Source of the DNA: Aliidiomarina sedimenti
GTDB taxonomy: Bacteria; Pseudomonadota; Gammaproteobacteria; Enterobacterales; Alteromonadaceae
DNA: 64,000 nucleotides
Assembly: GCF_003986955.1 (NCBI RefSeq)
Contig: NZ_PIPN01000006.1
Location: 62,001-126,000, forward strand
Direction: 5' to 3'
The translations under genes were made by a program, and so were the position numbers. The notes below the pieces were generated by a model. That model saw nothing but the letters and a program-made list of their open reading frames with translations, was not told the origin of the DNA and did no database searches. Positions 25,048 to 33,650 of the stretch are shown here, piece after piece (the stretch's first letter is position 1; each line of letters starts with the position of its first letter).

Positions 25048-25683
25048 ATGGCGGAGCACAGGCAAGCCGGTATGCAAACGCAGAAAACAACCTCCTCAGA
25101 GCAGGCTCGCAGTTCGTTGCGCGAACGCCTGATTAGCCAGCGCAATGCATTGAATGCAGCGCAGCAGCAAGACGCCGCCAGCGCCTTAACCAGGCAGGCG
25201 CTTGCGCTACCCGAATTGCAGCAAGCCCGGCGCATCGGCCTCTACCATAGTGTCGGGGGCGAACTGAATACCGCGCCGTTAATTGACTCCCTGCTGGAGC
25301 AGGGCAAGCAGTTGGCGCTGCCGGTTTTACATCCGTTCAACCCGGGCCACCTGCTGATGCTCGACTACAGCAAAACAACGCCTATGCGCCCCAACCGCTT
25401 TGCTATCCCGGAACCGGTGCTGAGCTGCCAGGCTGTGGTGCCATTAGCGCAGATAGACTGCCTGCTGATCCCTTTGGTTGGTTTTGACCCCCATGGCAAC
25501 CGGCTCGGAATGGGCGGTGGCTTTTACGACCGCACCCTGGCCCCCTGGCTGGATGGCAAGCTACCCGGCTTAACCGTGTTCGGACTGGCCCACGATTGTC
25601 AGCAGGTCGAGCAATTGCCGGTAGCAAGCTGGGATGTCCCGATTAACGGCGTGATCACCCCGGGTCGCATCTGGCGCTTTTAA
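25048..25683 (+). CDS. fau: 5-formyltetrahydrofolate cyclo-ligase
   Basis: A 211-residue enzyme that converts 5-formyl-THF to 5,10-methenyl-THF using ATP. The family signatures are LRERLISQRNAL near the N-terminus and PHGNRLGMGGGFYDRTLAPW near residue 152, the nucleotide/folate site. ATG 25048 has AAAGGA seven bases upstream; a GTG at 25021 is less likely. In enterics fau (ygfA) follows zapA-ssrS directly; here two minus-strand genes intervene. A link to the folate-dependent glycine cleavage system nearby is natural. Confidence 0.92.
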   Translation: MAEHRQAGMQTQKTTSSEQARSSLRERLISQRNALNAAQQQDAASALTRQALALPELQQARRIGLYHSVGGELNTAPLIDSLLEQGKQLALPVLHPFNPGHLLMLDYSKTTPMRPNRFAIPEPVLSCQAVVPLAQIDCLLIPLVGFDPHGNRLGMGGGFYDRTLAPWLDGKLPGLTVFGLAHDCQQVEQLPVASWDVPINGVITPGRIWRF

Positions 25684-25778
25684 GCCGAGGTGATCCAGTG
25701 CCGGCCTGAAGTTGGCGAAGCTGCCGGGGCCACGTATACTAGACAGCATCCAGCGCTCACCAAAAGAAGAAGTCAATC

Positions 25779-26432
25779 ATGTCTGATCACGCTAAAAAAA
25801 TGGCCGCGGAAGCGGCACTCGAGTACATCAAACCCGGCACTGTTGTCGGTGTTGGAACCGGATCCACGGTCAACTATTTCATCGACGCCTTAGCCAGCAT
25901 GAAGCATGACATCGACGGTGCGGTGTCGAGCTCCAAAGCGTCAACCGAACGCTTAAAACAACATGGTATTGCAGTCTTTGACCTGAATGGGGTCAGCGAA
26001 CTGCCCGTTTACGTTGACGGTGCGGATGAAATTAACCGTCACCGGCAAATGATCAAGGGCGGCGGCGGCGCACTGACCCGCGAGAAAATTATTGCTGCGG
26101 TGGCCGACCGTTTTATCTGCATTGCCGATAAAAGCAAGCTGGTGACTGCACTCGGTGACTTTCCATTGCCGGTTGAAGTGATTCCGATGGCACGTTCTTA
26201 TGTCGCCAGACAACTGGTGAAGCTTGGTGGCGACCCGGTGTTACGTGAGGATTTTGTCACCGATAACGGCAACGTCATTCTCGACGTTTATAACCTAAAT
26301 ATCGGACGCCCTATTGAGCTTGAGGAAAAGCTCAATCAAATTACAGGGGTTGTAACCAATGGGCTGTTTGCTGCACGCGGTGCTGATATCGCACTGCTCA
26401 GCGATGGCCAAACCCTGACTACACTGGATTAA
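25779..26432 (+). CDS. rpiA: Ribose-5-phosphate isomerase A
   Basis: A 217-residue isomerase interconverting ribose-5-phosphate and ribulose-5-phosphate. Conserved blocks are [16 protein letters not shown] near residue 24, SSKASTER near 48, YVDGADEIN near 78 and [14 protein letters not shown] near 90, holding the catalytic Asp, Glu and Lys. It lies 12 bases upstream of serA, and the two are probably co-transcribed. Confidence 0.96.
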   Translation: MSDHAKKMAAEAALEYIKPGTVVGVGTGSTVNYFIDALASMKHDIDGAVSSSKASTERLKQHGIAVFDLNGVSELPVYVDGADEINRHRQMIKGGGGALTREKIIAAVADRFICIADKSKLVTALGDFPLPVEVIPMARSYVARQLVKLGGDPVLREDFVTDNGNVILDVYNLNIGRPIELEEKLNQITGVVTNGLFAARGADIALLSDGQTLTTLD

Positions 26433-26444
26433 GGACATAGCCTG

Positions 26445-27677
26445 ATGGCGCCGACCGTTTCACTGGATAAAAGCCGCATTCGTATCGTACTACTTGAAGG
26501 GGTCCACCAAAGCGCCATTGACTGTCTCAAGCGCCAGGGCTATCACAATATCGACTGTTACCCGACTGCCCTGTCGGGCGACGAGCTTGACCAGGCACTG
26601 GCCAACGCCCACTTTGTTGGTATCCGTTCACGTACTCAGCTCAGTGCAGAGGTGTTGGCCAAAGCCACGAAACTGGCGGCCATTGGCTGCTTTTGCATTG
26701 GTACCAACCAGGTCGACACCGACGCAGCGAAACGACTTGGCATTCCGGTCTTTAACGCGCCGTTTTCGAATACCCGCAGCGTGGCTGAGCTGGTTCTGGC
26801 CAATATCATTATGCTGCTGCGCCGGATTCCGGAAAAAAATGCCGCCTGCCACCGTGGTGAATGGCCAAAAACCGCCAGTGGCGCGCATGAAGTTCGCGGC
26901 AAAGTACTGGGTATTATTGGCTACGGTCATATTGGTACCCAGCTGGGGATTCTTGCCGAACAACTGGGCATGCAGGTGCTGTACTACGATATTGAGGAAA
27001 AGCTCTCGCTCGGTAATGCACAGCAAATCAATGCGCTGACGAGCTTACTTGAACAAAGTGATGTGGTGAGTCTGCATGTACCGGAAACCCGCGAAACGCA
27101 ACAGATGATCGGCGCCAGTGAACTGGCCTATATGAAACCCGGCAGTAAACTTATTAATGCGTCGCGCGGCACCGTGGTCAATATCGACGCCCTGGTCGAT
27201 GCGCTGCAAAGCGGACACCTTAGTGGCGCTGCCCTCGACGTGTTCCCGGTTGAGCCTAAAGCCACCGACGACGAGTTTGTCTCGCCACTGCGAGCCTTTG
27301 ATAATGTGATTCTGACTCCCCATGTCGGCGGTTCAACCCAGGAAGCGCAGGAGAATATCGGCGTCGAAGTTGCCGGTAAGCTGACCAAGTACTCGGATAA
27401 CGGCTCGACTTTATCCGCGGTGAACTTCCCCGAGGTGTCGCTGCCGTTGCATGCCGATGCCAGCCGTTTGCTGCACATTCATAAAAACCAGCCCGGGGTG
27501 TTGCGCGAAGTAAACCAGACCTTTGCCGACTTAAATATCAACATCGCTGCGCAGTACCTGCAAACCGACAGCGAGATTGGTTATGTAGTGGTCGATATTG
27601 ACAGCGACCAGGCAGACGCCGTGCTGGAAAAACTTAAGAACATCGAGGGCACTATTCGGGCGCGGGTACTGCACTAA
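26445..27677 (+). CDS. serA: D-3-phosphoglycerate dehydrogenase
   Basis: A 410-residue enzyme for the first step of serine synthesis. The NAD-binding motif GIIGYGHIGTQLG is near residue 157; the catalytic Arg (INASRGTVV), Glu (FPVEPK) and His (LTPHVGGST) follow near 238, 267 and 291. A C-terminal ACT domain (about 335-410, HIHKNQPGVLREVN) should bind serine for feedback inhibition. AAGGA overlaps the rpiA stop. Serine made here feeds glycine and C1 units that the gcv genes also handle. Confidence 0.96.
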   Translation: MAPTVSLDKSRIRIVLLEGVHQSAIDCLKRQGYHNIDCYPTALSGDELDQALANAHFVGIRSRTQLSAEVLAKATKLAAIGCFCIGTNQVDTDAAKRLGIPVFNAPFSNTRSVAELVLANIIMLLRRIPEKNAACHRGEWPKTASGAHEVRGKVLGIIGYGHIGTQLGILAEQLGMQVLYYDIEEKLSLGNAQQINALTSLLEQSDVVSLHVPETRETQQMIGASELAYMKPGSKLINASRGTVVNIDALVDALQSGHLSGAALDVFPVEPKATDDEFVSPLRAFDNVILTPHVGGSTQEAQENIGVEVAGKLTKYSDNGSTLSAVNFPEVSLPLHADASRLLHIHKNQPGVLREVNQTFADLNINIAAQYLQTDSEIGYVVVDIDSDQADAVLEKLKNIEGTIRARVLH

Positions 27678-27718
27678 CCGTTGTCCGAAACGAAACATTA
27701 CCCAAACCATTGCCGACG

Positions 27719-29035
27719 TTAAGTTGCGCTGCCTTTTGCCTGCACTATCAATTCAGCAGGTATAACAAAGCTGAAGCGGCTGCCCTGGCCGACCTTGCTG
27801 TCAATTTGCAGTCGTGAACGGTGATGTTCAAGGGCATGTTTCACAATGGACAAGCCAAGTCCGGTGCCGCCGGTGGCACTGTTGCGGTCCGCGTCAATGC
27901 GGTAAAAACGTTCTGTTAAACGGCTTAGATGTTCAGAGCCGATGCCCGGCCCGGTATCGCTGATAGAAAACGCCGCCGCTAAATGGCGGCGCTGCCAGCT
28001 CAGGTTAATAGTGCCGCCTGCCGGGCTGTATTTAATTGCATTGGTTAATAAGTTCATCACCACAGCACGCAATTTATCAGCACTGCCATACACATTCAGG
28101 TGATCGTCCAGGCTCACTTCAATGCGGTGCTGCTTTTCGCTATTCAGTAACGAGACATCATGCACACAACTGCGGATCAGGGCGGCCATGTCGACTTCTT
28201 CAGTAAAACTGTCAGGGCCGCTGGACTCAATACGCGACAGCTCGAGTAGCTGATTCACCATATTCTGCATCCGTGCCGTCTGCGCAGTCATGTCATGAAT
28301 CGCTTTGTGCAGCTGTTTGGCTGGCAGCAGATCCGGCTCATCCAGCATTTCCAGATACCCCTGCATCACCGTCAGCGGTGTTTTCAGCTCATGCGAGACG
28401 TTGGCGACGAAGTCTTTGCGCATCCGCTCAAGTTTGGTCAGCTGCGTTACATCCCGGGCTATCAGCAGAAATTGGTTGTCAGCATAAGGCATAACCCGTA
28501 CTTCCACTTCCATACTCGCATGTGCCGGTGAATGCATGGTTACCGCCTGGCTAAAATCGCCGTTTTTAAAGAATTTAACGAAGCGCGGATGACGGATCAG
28601 GTTGGTGATACGGATGCCATTGTCACCCGGCCACTGCAGTCCGAAATACAACTGAGCCAACTTGTTGGCCCAGGTCACGGTGCCGTCTTCTTTTAGCACC
28701 ACCGCTGCATCCGGCATCGCTTCAGAGGCCTGACGAAAACGCTTGATCAGTGTACTCAGTGAACGTTGCCGTACCTGGTTGCGGCGCAGGGTGCGGTAGA
28801 TACCGTCAAAGATATCGGTCCACACCCCTTTGCCCATTGGCGGTAACAGGGTTCGGCTGTCCCACAGCCAGCCGGTCAGGCGGTTAATATAGTAATAGTG
28901 CCAGCAGAGCTTAAGCAGCAATGCCAGCGCCAGTGCCGGCCAGACAACATCGAGGTACCAGCCGACCAGCACAAACGGCAGCAGATAAACCAGCAAACCA
29001 CGGAGAATAGCGCTTAAGGTATAATTACGTCCCAT
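27719..29035 (-). CDS. phoR: Phosphate regulon sensor histidine kinase
   Basis: A 438-residue PhoR. Two membrane helices at the N-terminus (about residues 8-44) lack a large periplasmic domain, as usual for PhoR; a PAS domain spans roughly 95-195; the HisKA helix has FVANVSHELKTPLTVMQGY near 213 with the phospho-accepting His; and the ATPase domain ends in GGTGLGLSIVKHALEHH near 400. It senses phosphate through the Pst transporter and PhoU and controls PhoB. It begins immediately after phoB, so the two form an operon. Confidence 0.95.
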   Translation of the reverse strand: MGRNYTLSAILRGLLVYLLPFVLVGWYLDVVWPALALALLLKLCWHYYYINRLTGWLWDSRTLLPPMGKGVWTDIFDGIYRTLRRNQVRQRSLSTLIKRFRQASEAMPDAAVVLKEDGTVTWANKLAQLYFGLQWPGDNGIRITNLIRHPRFVKFFKNGDFSQAVTMHSPAHASMEVEVRVMPYADNQFLLIARDVTQLTKLERMRKDFVANVSHELKTPLTVMQGYLEMLDEPDLLPAKQLHKAIHDMTAQTARMQNMVNQLLELSRIESSGPDSFTEEVDMAALIRSCVHDVSLLNSEKQHRIEVSLDDHLNVYGSADKLRAVVMNLLTNAIKYSPAGGTINLSWQRRHLAAAFSISDTGPGIGSEHLSRLTERFYRIDADRNSATGGTGLGLSIVKHALEHHRSRLQIDSKVGQGSRFSFVIPAELIVQAKGSAT

Positions 29036-29722
29036 TTAACGCGCCGAAAACCGATAACCAACACCACGCACTGTCTGGACCAGGCGATCATGACCCGCCC
29101 CTTCGATGGCTTTGCGAAGCCGTCTGATGTGTACATCCACGGTACGGTCTTCAACAAAGACATTGGTGCCCCATACGTGATCAAGCAGCTGTTCACGGGA
29201 ATAGACTCGGTCCTGATGGGTCATAAAGAAGTGCAACAAACGGAACTCGGTGGGGCCCATATCAATCGCGCCATCATTGGCACTGACACGGTGCGACACC
29301 GGGTCCAGTTTAAGCCCTTCGATTTCGAGTGGTTCATCGAGGCTGGTCGGAGACACCCGGCGAAATACGGCCCGCATCCGCGCCATCAGTTCCTTGGGTG
29401 AGAAAGGCTTGGTGATGTAATCATCGGCTCCCACTTCAAGCCCTTTCACTTTATCCTCTTCTTCACTGCGCGCGGTGAGCATGATAATCGGGATGTGTCG
29501 GGTGTGATCCTGGCTCTTCAGGGTTTTTGCCAGTTGAATACCGCTCCCACCGGGCAACATCCAGTCAAGCAGCACCATATCCGGATAGGGCTCGACCACT
29601 GCATCCAGTGCTTTGTCATAGTCCCCTGCCTCAACCGGCTGATAACCATGCTGTTCCATAACGAATGCCAACATCTCCCGAATCGGAGCTTCGTCTTCTA
29701 CGATCAGAATCTTGCGCGCCAT
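29036..29722 (-). CDS. phoB: Phosphate regulon response regulator
   Basis: A 228-residue OmpR-class regulator. The receiver starts [16 protein letters not shown] and has the phospho-Asp in [12 protein letters not shown] near residue 54; the winged-helix effector has [20 protein letters not shown] near residue 165 and the [14 protein letters not shown] recognition region. ATG 29722 ([10 protein letters not shown]) is chosen because AGAGGA precedes it and it matches PhoB length. A Pho box lies upstream, so it should activate its own transcription. Confidence 0.96.
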   Translation of the reverse strand: MARKILIVEDEAPIREMLAFVMEQHGYQPVEAGDYDKALDAVVEPYPDMVLLDWMLPGGSGIQLAKTLKSQDHTRHIPIIMLTARSEEEDKVKGLEVGADDYITKPFSPKELMARMRAVFRRVSPTSLDEPLEIEGLKLDPVSHRVSANDGAIDMGPTEFRLLHFFMTHQDRVYSREQLLDHVWGTNVFVEDRTVDVHIRRLRKAIEGAGHDRLVQTVRGVGYRFSAR

Positions 29723-29752
29723 GCCTAATCCTCTCTTTTGGTTAATGCAGGC

Positions 29753-29786
29753 ATTATGGGAGTATTGTATGACACTTTTATGACCA
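29753..29786 (-). promoter_or_regulatory. Pho box and promoter of phoB
   Basis: On the minus strand TGGTCAT-AAAA-GTGTCAT (29769-29786) gives two 7-base CTGTCAT-like repeats separated by four bases, the PhoB box. Ten bases later CATAAT (29753-29758) stands as -10, the canonical spacing at PhoB-activated promoters where the box replaces the -35. This supports autoactivation of phoBR. Confidence 0.85.
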
Positions 29787-29794
29787 CAGCGCAA

Positions 29795-29877
29795 TTGCGT
29801 CATCATTTGGTAAAAAACCGTTGCGCCATGAGTTGTTAAACGCTTGTGTCATCAATTGTTAAAAAAATTAGTTGCGC
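29795..29877. repeat. Three-and-a-half imperfect direct repeats upstream of phoB
   Basis: Units begin at 29795, 29821, 29844 and 29872 with TTGCGTCATCA, TTGCGCCATGA, TTGTGTCATCA and TTGCGCC, each of the first three continuing TTTGGTAAA, GTTGTTAAA or ATTGTTAAA. The period is 23-28 bases. They sit between the phoB Pho box and the plus-strand sensor kinase, and may be a multi-site regulator target. Confidence 0.6.
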
Positions 29878-29990
29878 CCCTTGGTCAGCTTGGTAGAGTA
29901 AACCTGCATCGACCATAAGAAGAACTTTAATCAGGTAGCCAGGGTTTAGGGCATGACAATAGATGTTTTCACGGCAGGGTTGGCCAAGTG

Positions 29991-31727
29991 ATGCAGAATC
30001 AGCAAATTTCCCGGTCACTGCTTACTCGTGTCCTGTCGGTATATTTTTTACTCACCTTCATGATTACCTGCGTGCACATCGCAGGCGAGTACTTTAATAC
30101 CAAACGTTACCTTGTCGCAGAGCTGGAAAACCAGCAGCACACCTTTGCTGGCAGCCTGACCCGTGCCTTATGGGAATTCAATTCCCCACAAATCAATGCC
30201 ATCGCCGAAGGTTTAATTAATATCCCCTCGATTGGCGGCGTTATTATCCGCGACGACGAAGGCAGTATTCTGGTTCAGTCAGGCACCACCTTCGAGCCTG
30301 CCCAGTTACCCGGCGATCAGAATGAAGCGGTTAACCTGACCGAACAAAATGGTGTATTTGGCCATTTCAGCCCGCTTATTTTTGAGTTCTCCGGGCAATC
30401 AACCCGGGTCGGCGATGTGGCCATTTTTTCCAACCGCAATGTTGCCATTGACCGGCTCAAAGTGAGTCTGGCGTTCCTCATCGGCAATGCCATTATCAAA
30501 AGCACCCTGCTTATTCTGATTTTCTCGCTCGCGTTCAGCCGCCTGCTCAGCCGCCCTTTCCAGCAGTTAAGCAAGCAAATTGAAACCTTTCATATCGATG
30601 ATCTGGATAACTCGCGTATTCACCTCAAAGACCAGCACAACAACGAGTTCACCCAGGTGGAAGACGCCTACAACCGGCTTATCGATAACCTGCAAAGCCA
30701 CCAGGCCGACCTCCACCTGACTGAACAAAAGCTGCGCCACGCCAATCAGCAACTGGACGCACAGAACAACCTGCTGGAACAGGAGGTTGCGCGTAAAACG
30801 TCTCGCCTTAGCCATCTGATGATGGACCTGGAAAACCGACGCCACGAACTGGAGCAACGCCAGTACAAGCTGGAGCAGGAAATTCGCCAGCGGAAGCTGA
30901 CCGAAAGTACCCTAAAACGAACCAACCAGCGACTCAAAGAATCACTCGAAACCCTGCAACGGGCGCAAAGCCAGTTGGTTGAATCAGAGAAGATGGCCTC
31001 GCTTGGGGGCCTGGTTGCTGGTATTGCACATGATATTAATACGCCGATCGGGATTGGTGTAACCGCCAGTTCGTTCCTTGCTGACCGTCTCGAGCAGCTC
31101 GCCATTGCGCTCGATGATAAAAGTCTGACCCAAAGTCAGTTAGGTCACTTCATCGCCGACGGCCGTGAAAGTGTGCAATTACTGGATAGTAACCTGAACC
31201 GGGCGAAAGACCTGATTGAAAGCTTTAAACAGGTGGCCGTGGACCAGACCTCGGACGCCATGCGAGAGATCGGCATATGCGAGTACGTAGACGGCGTGGT
31301 TCAGTCGTTGCGACCGAAATTAAAGCACACCCGCCATGAGGTCAAAGTTGAATGCGAAACCGACGTGCGTATTCGCTGCCTGGCCGGTTCGCTGGCACAG
31401 ATTCTGACCAATATGATCCTGAATTCGTTATTGCATGCGTTTGATGGCATCGACGAAGGCGTGATCCGCATCCGCCTGCGGGTCCACAACGACACCCTCA
31501 ATTGCACCTTTCAGGACAACGGCAACGGCATGACTCAGGATAACCTTGACCACCTGTTCGACCCGTTTTTCACCACCAGACCCAATGACGGCGGCAGCGG
31601 TCTTGGCACCCATATTATCCGTAACCTTGTGTGCCAGACACTGCACGGTGACATCACCGCTCATAGCGCTCCCGGCAAAGGTTTACGTTATGATTTCCAT
31701 TTTCCCGTTGAAGTGCTCGATCACTAG
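29991..31727 (+). CDS. Membrane sensor histidine kinase
   Basis: A 578-residue kinase with an N-terminal membrane helix (about 10-32), a sensor segment of roughly 125 residues likely in the periplasm, a second helix near 160-182, a HAMP-like linker, a long coiled coil (about 240-325) and a kinase core. The core has LGGLVAGIAHDINTPIGIG near residue 342, with the phospho-accepting His, and an ATPase region with LNSLLHAFDGID and GGSGLGTHIIRNLV. No response regulator gene is adjacent, and phoBR is transcribed divergently. GTG 29988 directly before ATG 29991 is an alternative start. Signal unknown. Confidence 0.85.
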   Translation: MQNQQISRSLLTRVLSVYFLLTFMITCVHIAGEYFNTKRYLVAELENQQHTFAGSLTRALWEFNSPQINAIAEGLINIPSIGGVIIRDDEGSILVQSGTTFEPAQLPGDQNEAVNLTEQNGVFGHFSPLIFEFSGQSTRVGDVAIFSNRNVAIDRLKVSLAFLIGNAIIKSTLLILIFSLAFSRLLSRPFQQLSKQIETFHIDDLDNSRIHLKDQHNNEFTQVEDAYNRLIDNLQSHQADLHLTEQKLRHANQQLDAQNNLLEQEVARKTSRLSHLMMDLENRRHELEQRQYKLEQEIRQRKLTESTLKRTNQRLKESLETLQRAQSQLVESEKMASLGGLVAGIAHDINTPIGIGVTASSFLADRLEQLAIALDDKSLTQSQLGHFIADGRESVQLLDSNLNRAKDLIESFKQVAVDQTSDAMREIGICEYVDGVVQSLRPKLKHTRHEVKVECETDVRIRCLAGSLAQILTNMILNSLLHAFDGIDEGVIRIRLRVHNDTLNCTFQDNGNGMTQDNLDHLFDPFFTTRPNDGGSGLGTHIIRNLVCQTLHGDITAHSAPGKGLRYDFHFPVEVLDH

Positions 31728-31777
31728 GCTACAATGCCTGCTCGCCCCAACCTAACCCTTGTTTCCGGAGTAACCCC

Positions 31778-32674
31778 ATGTGGTTTAAAAACCTGCGCGT
31801 GTACCAGTTTACCCAACCTTTTGCCGTCCCCGCTGATTTTGACAGCAGCCTTGCTGAGTACCTTTATCAGCCGTGCCAGCGCCATCAACTGGCCAGCTTT
31901 GGCTTTGTCTCCCCATTCGGCGAGCAGAGTGAAGTGTTGCATCACGCCATCGGCGATAATATTTTGTTGTGTGCGCGCAAAGAAGAAAAAGTGCTGCCAG
32001 CCAGTGCGATTAATGCGGAGCTGGATGAAAAGGCCCGCTCCTATGCCGAGGAATACGCCCGGCCTATGCCAAAGAAAGAACGCAGCGCATTGAAAGAAGA
32101 CATCGTCCACCAGATGCTGCCGCAGGCGTTTAGCCGTTTCAGTACCCAATGGGCATACCTTGATGTGAAAGGACAGCGGCTCTTTGTGGATGCCTCCTCA
32201 AGCAACAAAGCCGAAGACTTTAGCGCGCTGCTGCGCGGTGCCATTGGCTCGTTACCGGTCAAACCCTGGGGTGCTGAGCAGGCTGCCGAGACCTTTTTCA
32301 CCACCTGGCTGGAACAGCAAAGTGCCCCTGCCCCGTTCGAACTGGGCGGTGATGCTGAACTGAAAGGCAGCGGCGATGAACCTGCTGTGGTGCGGCTGAA
32401 AAAGCAGGAACTGGCCAGTGAAGAAATTCAAAGTCATTTGCAACACGGCAAAGTGGCGACCAAGCTTGGCCTGATATGGGACGAGCACATGAATTTCGTT
32501 CTCGAAGATGACTTTGCTATTAAGCGTTTGCAGTTCAGTGATGTGGTCAAAGAGAAAAACGACGACATGGCGGGCGCTGATAAAGCAGACCAGCTGGATG
32601 CAGACTTCAGTCTGATGGCACTGGAATGCAATGCCTTACTGGATGCCCTTGACCAAGCTTTGACGGAAAGTTAA
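31778..32674 (+). CDS. rdgC: Recombination-associated protein RdgC
   Basis: A 298-residue RdgC, normal length. It opens with MWFKNLRVYQFTQPF and retains QLASFGFVSPFG, the conserved N-terminal block, and KTPWGAEQAAE-like sequence near residue 165. RdgC forms a ring on DNA and limits RecA filament activity. GGAG stands nine bases before the ATG. Confidence 0.95.
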   Translation: MWFKNLRVYQFTQPFAVPADFDSSLAEYLYQPCQRHQLASFGFVSPFGEQSEVLHHAIGDNILLCARKEEKVLPASAINAELDEKARSYAEEYARPMPKKERSALKEDIVHQMLPQAFSRFSTQWAYLDVKGQRLFVDASSSNKAEDFSALLRGAIGSLPVKPWGAEQAAETFFTTWLEQQSAPAPFELGGDAELKGSGDEPAVVRLKKQELASEEIQSHLQHGKVATKLGLIWDEHMNFVLEDDFAIKRLQFSDVVKEKNDDMAGADKADQLDADFSLMALECNALLDALDQALTES

Positions 32675-32689
32675 CGCAGCAGCGTCCTG

Positions 32690-33523
32690 CTAGTCGCGTA
32701 AGGCACTTAGAATGCTTTGGTAGTCAGCCTGCACCGCAGGCTGCTGCCAGACACCCGGACGGGTGATACAGCCACTGCTGGCATACATTTTAAGCAACTC
32801 TTTTTCATCCGTAACCTTGATCTGCCCGGTCAAAACTCCGGCCAGCTGCATAAAACTCAGATACGACGGCTGTAAGCTGCCGATCCCTTCACGCCATTGC
32901 TTGTGTAAACGAATAATATCGGTGCTGAATTGCCAGCTGGTTAACACTTTAGTTCCCAGAGGCACTGCCAGGACCTGTTTCGCCGCATAATAATCCTCAA
33001 TATCACTCAGCTGGTCCTGTTCAACCACACTGAGCAGCGGCAACACGCCAATCCGGCTGCAGCTGCAGGCCAGAGCAAGTGTATGACTATGCAAATCCAT
33101 TTCGCCCGGATAATGATTGAGTAAGGTGACCGCGGCAGCGGTCAGATCCAGGCTTTGTCGCCACGCCTCACGCAGTTCGTCCTTGACCATCGCATCCTGC
33201 GCTTCATACAACCCTTCCAGCGCCATCGCCAATGCGACATTACGGATTTGCCAGAACCCCAGCCGCATAACGGCTTGCGGCAGATTTTCTGCTTTTACCG
33301 GGCGCCCCAGCCAGGCACTGTTTGCGATCCGCACCAGACGCGCACTTAAGGCCGGATCGCGTGCAATGATCGCTGACAGTTTGGGTAATGTCATCATGGG
33401 ATCGGCGACCGCCTGCTGCACCTGAATCGCGATTTCGGGCAAGCCTGGCAGCTTAATGCTGTCATCCTCTAACTGCTGACTAACCTGGTTCAATAAATCC
33501 GTATAAGTATGCATAGCTACCAT
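32690..33523 (-). CDS. HDOD-domain signalling protein
   Basis: A 277-residue protein built on one HDOD domain (about residues 18-215): LPGLPEIAIQVQQAVADP, IIARDPALSARLVRIANSAW and LPQAVMRLGFWQIRNVALAM are typical of this HD-related, usually non-catalytic fold. Such proteins act as adaptors in signalling, often with c-di-GMP or chemotaxis pathways. ATG 33523 could be replaced by ATG 33514 three codons later. Convergent with rdgC. Confidence 0.85.
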   Translation of the reverse strand: MVAMHTYTDLLNQVSQQLEDDSIKLPGLPEIAIQVQQAVADPMMTLPKLSAIIARDPALSARLVRIANSAWLGRPVKAENLPQAVMRLGFWQIRNVALAMALEGLYEAQDAMVKDELREAWRQSLDLTAAAVTLLNHYPGEMDLHSHTLALACSCSRIGVLPLLSVVEQDQLSDIEDYYAAKQVLAVPLGTKVLTSWQFSTDIIRLHKQWREGIGSLQPSYLSFMQLAGVLTGQIKVTDEKELLKMYASSGCITRPGVWQQPAVQADYQSILSALRD

Positions 33524-33650
33524 GTGTATTCTGGACTATTCGCAAGAGGCATAGTTTGTCGTGGATTGATTGTGAACGCAAGCATCGCCGTCGTCACAAA
33601 AACAGGATAAAATAGCCACCAATTTACTCATTGAAAGGCACCTGATATCC

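Noticed and set aside
29795-29877. Repeats that could be taken for a small CRISPR array
   Set aside because: Units are imperfect, adjacent without unique spacers, only three and a half in number, and no cas genes are present.
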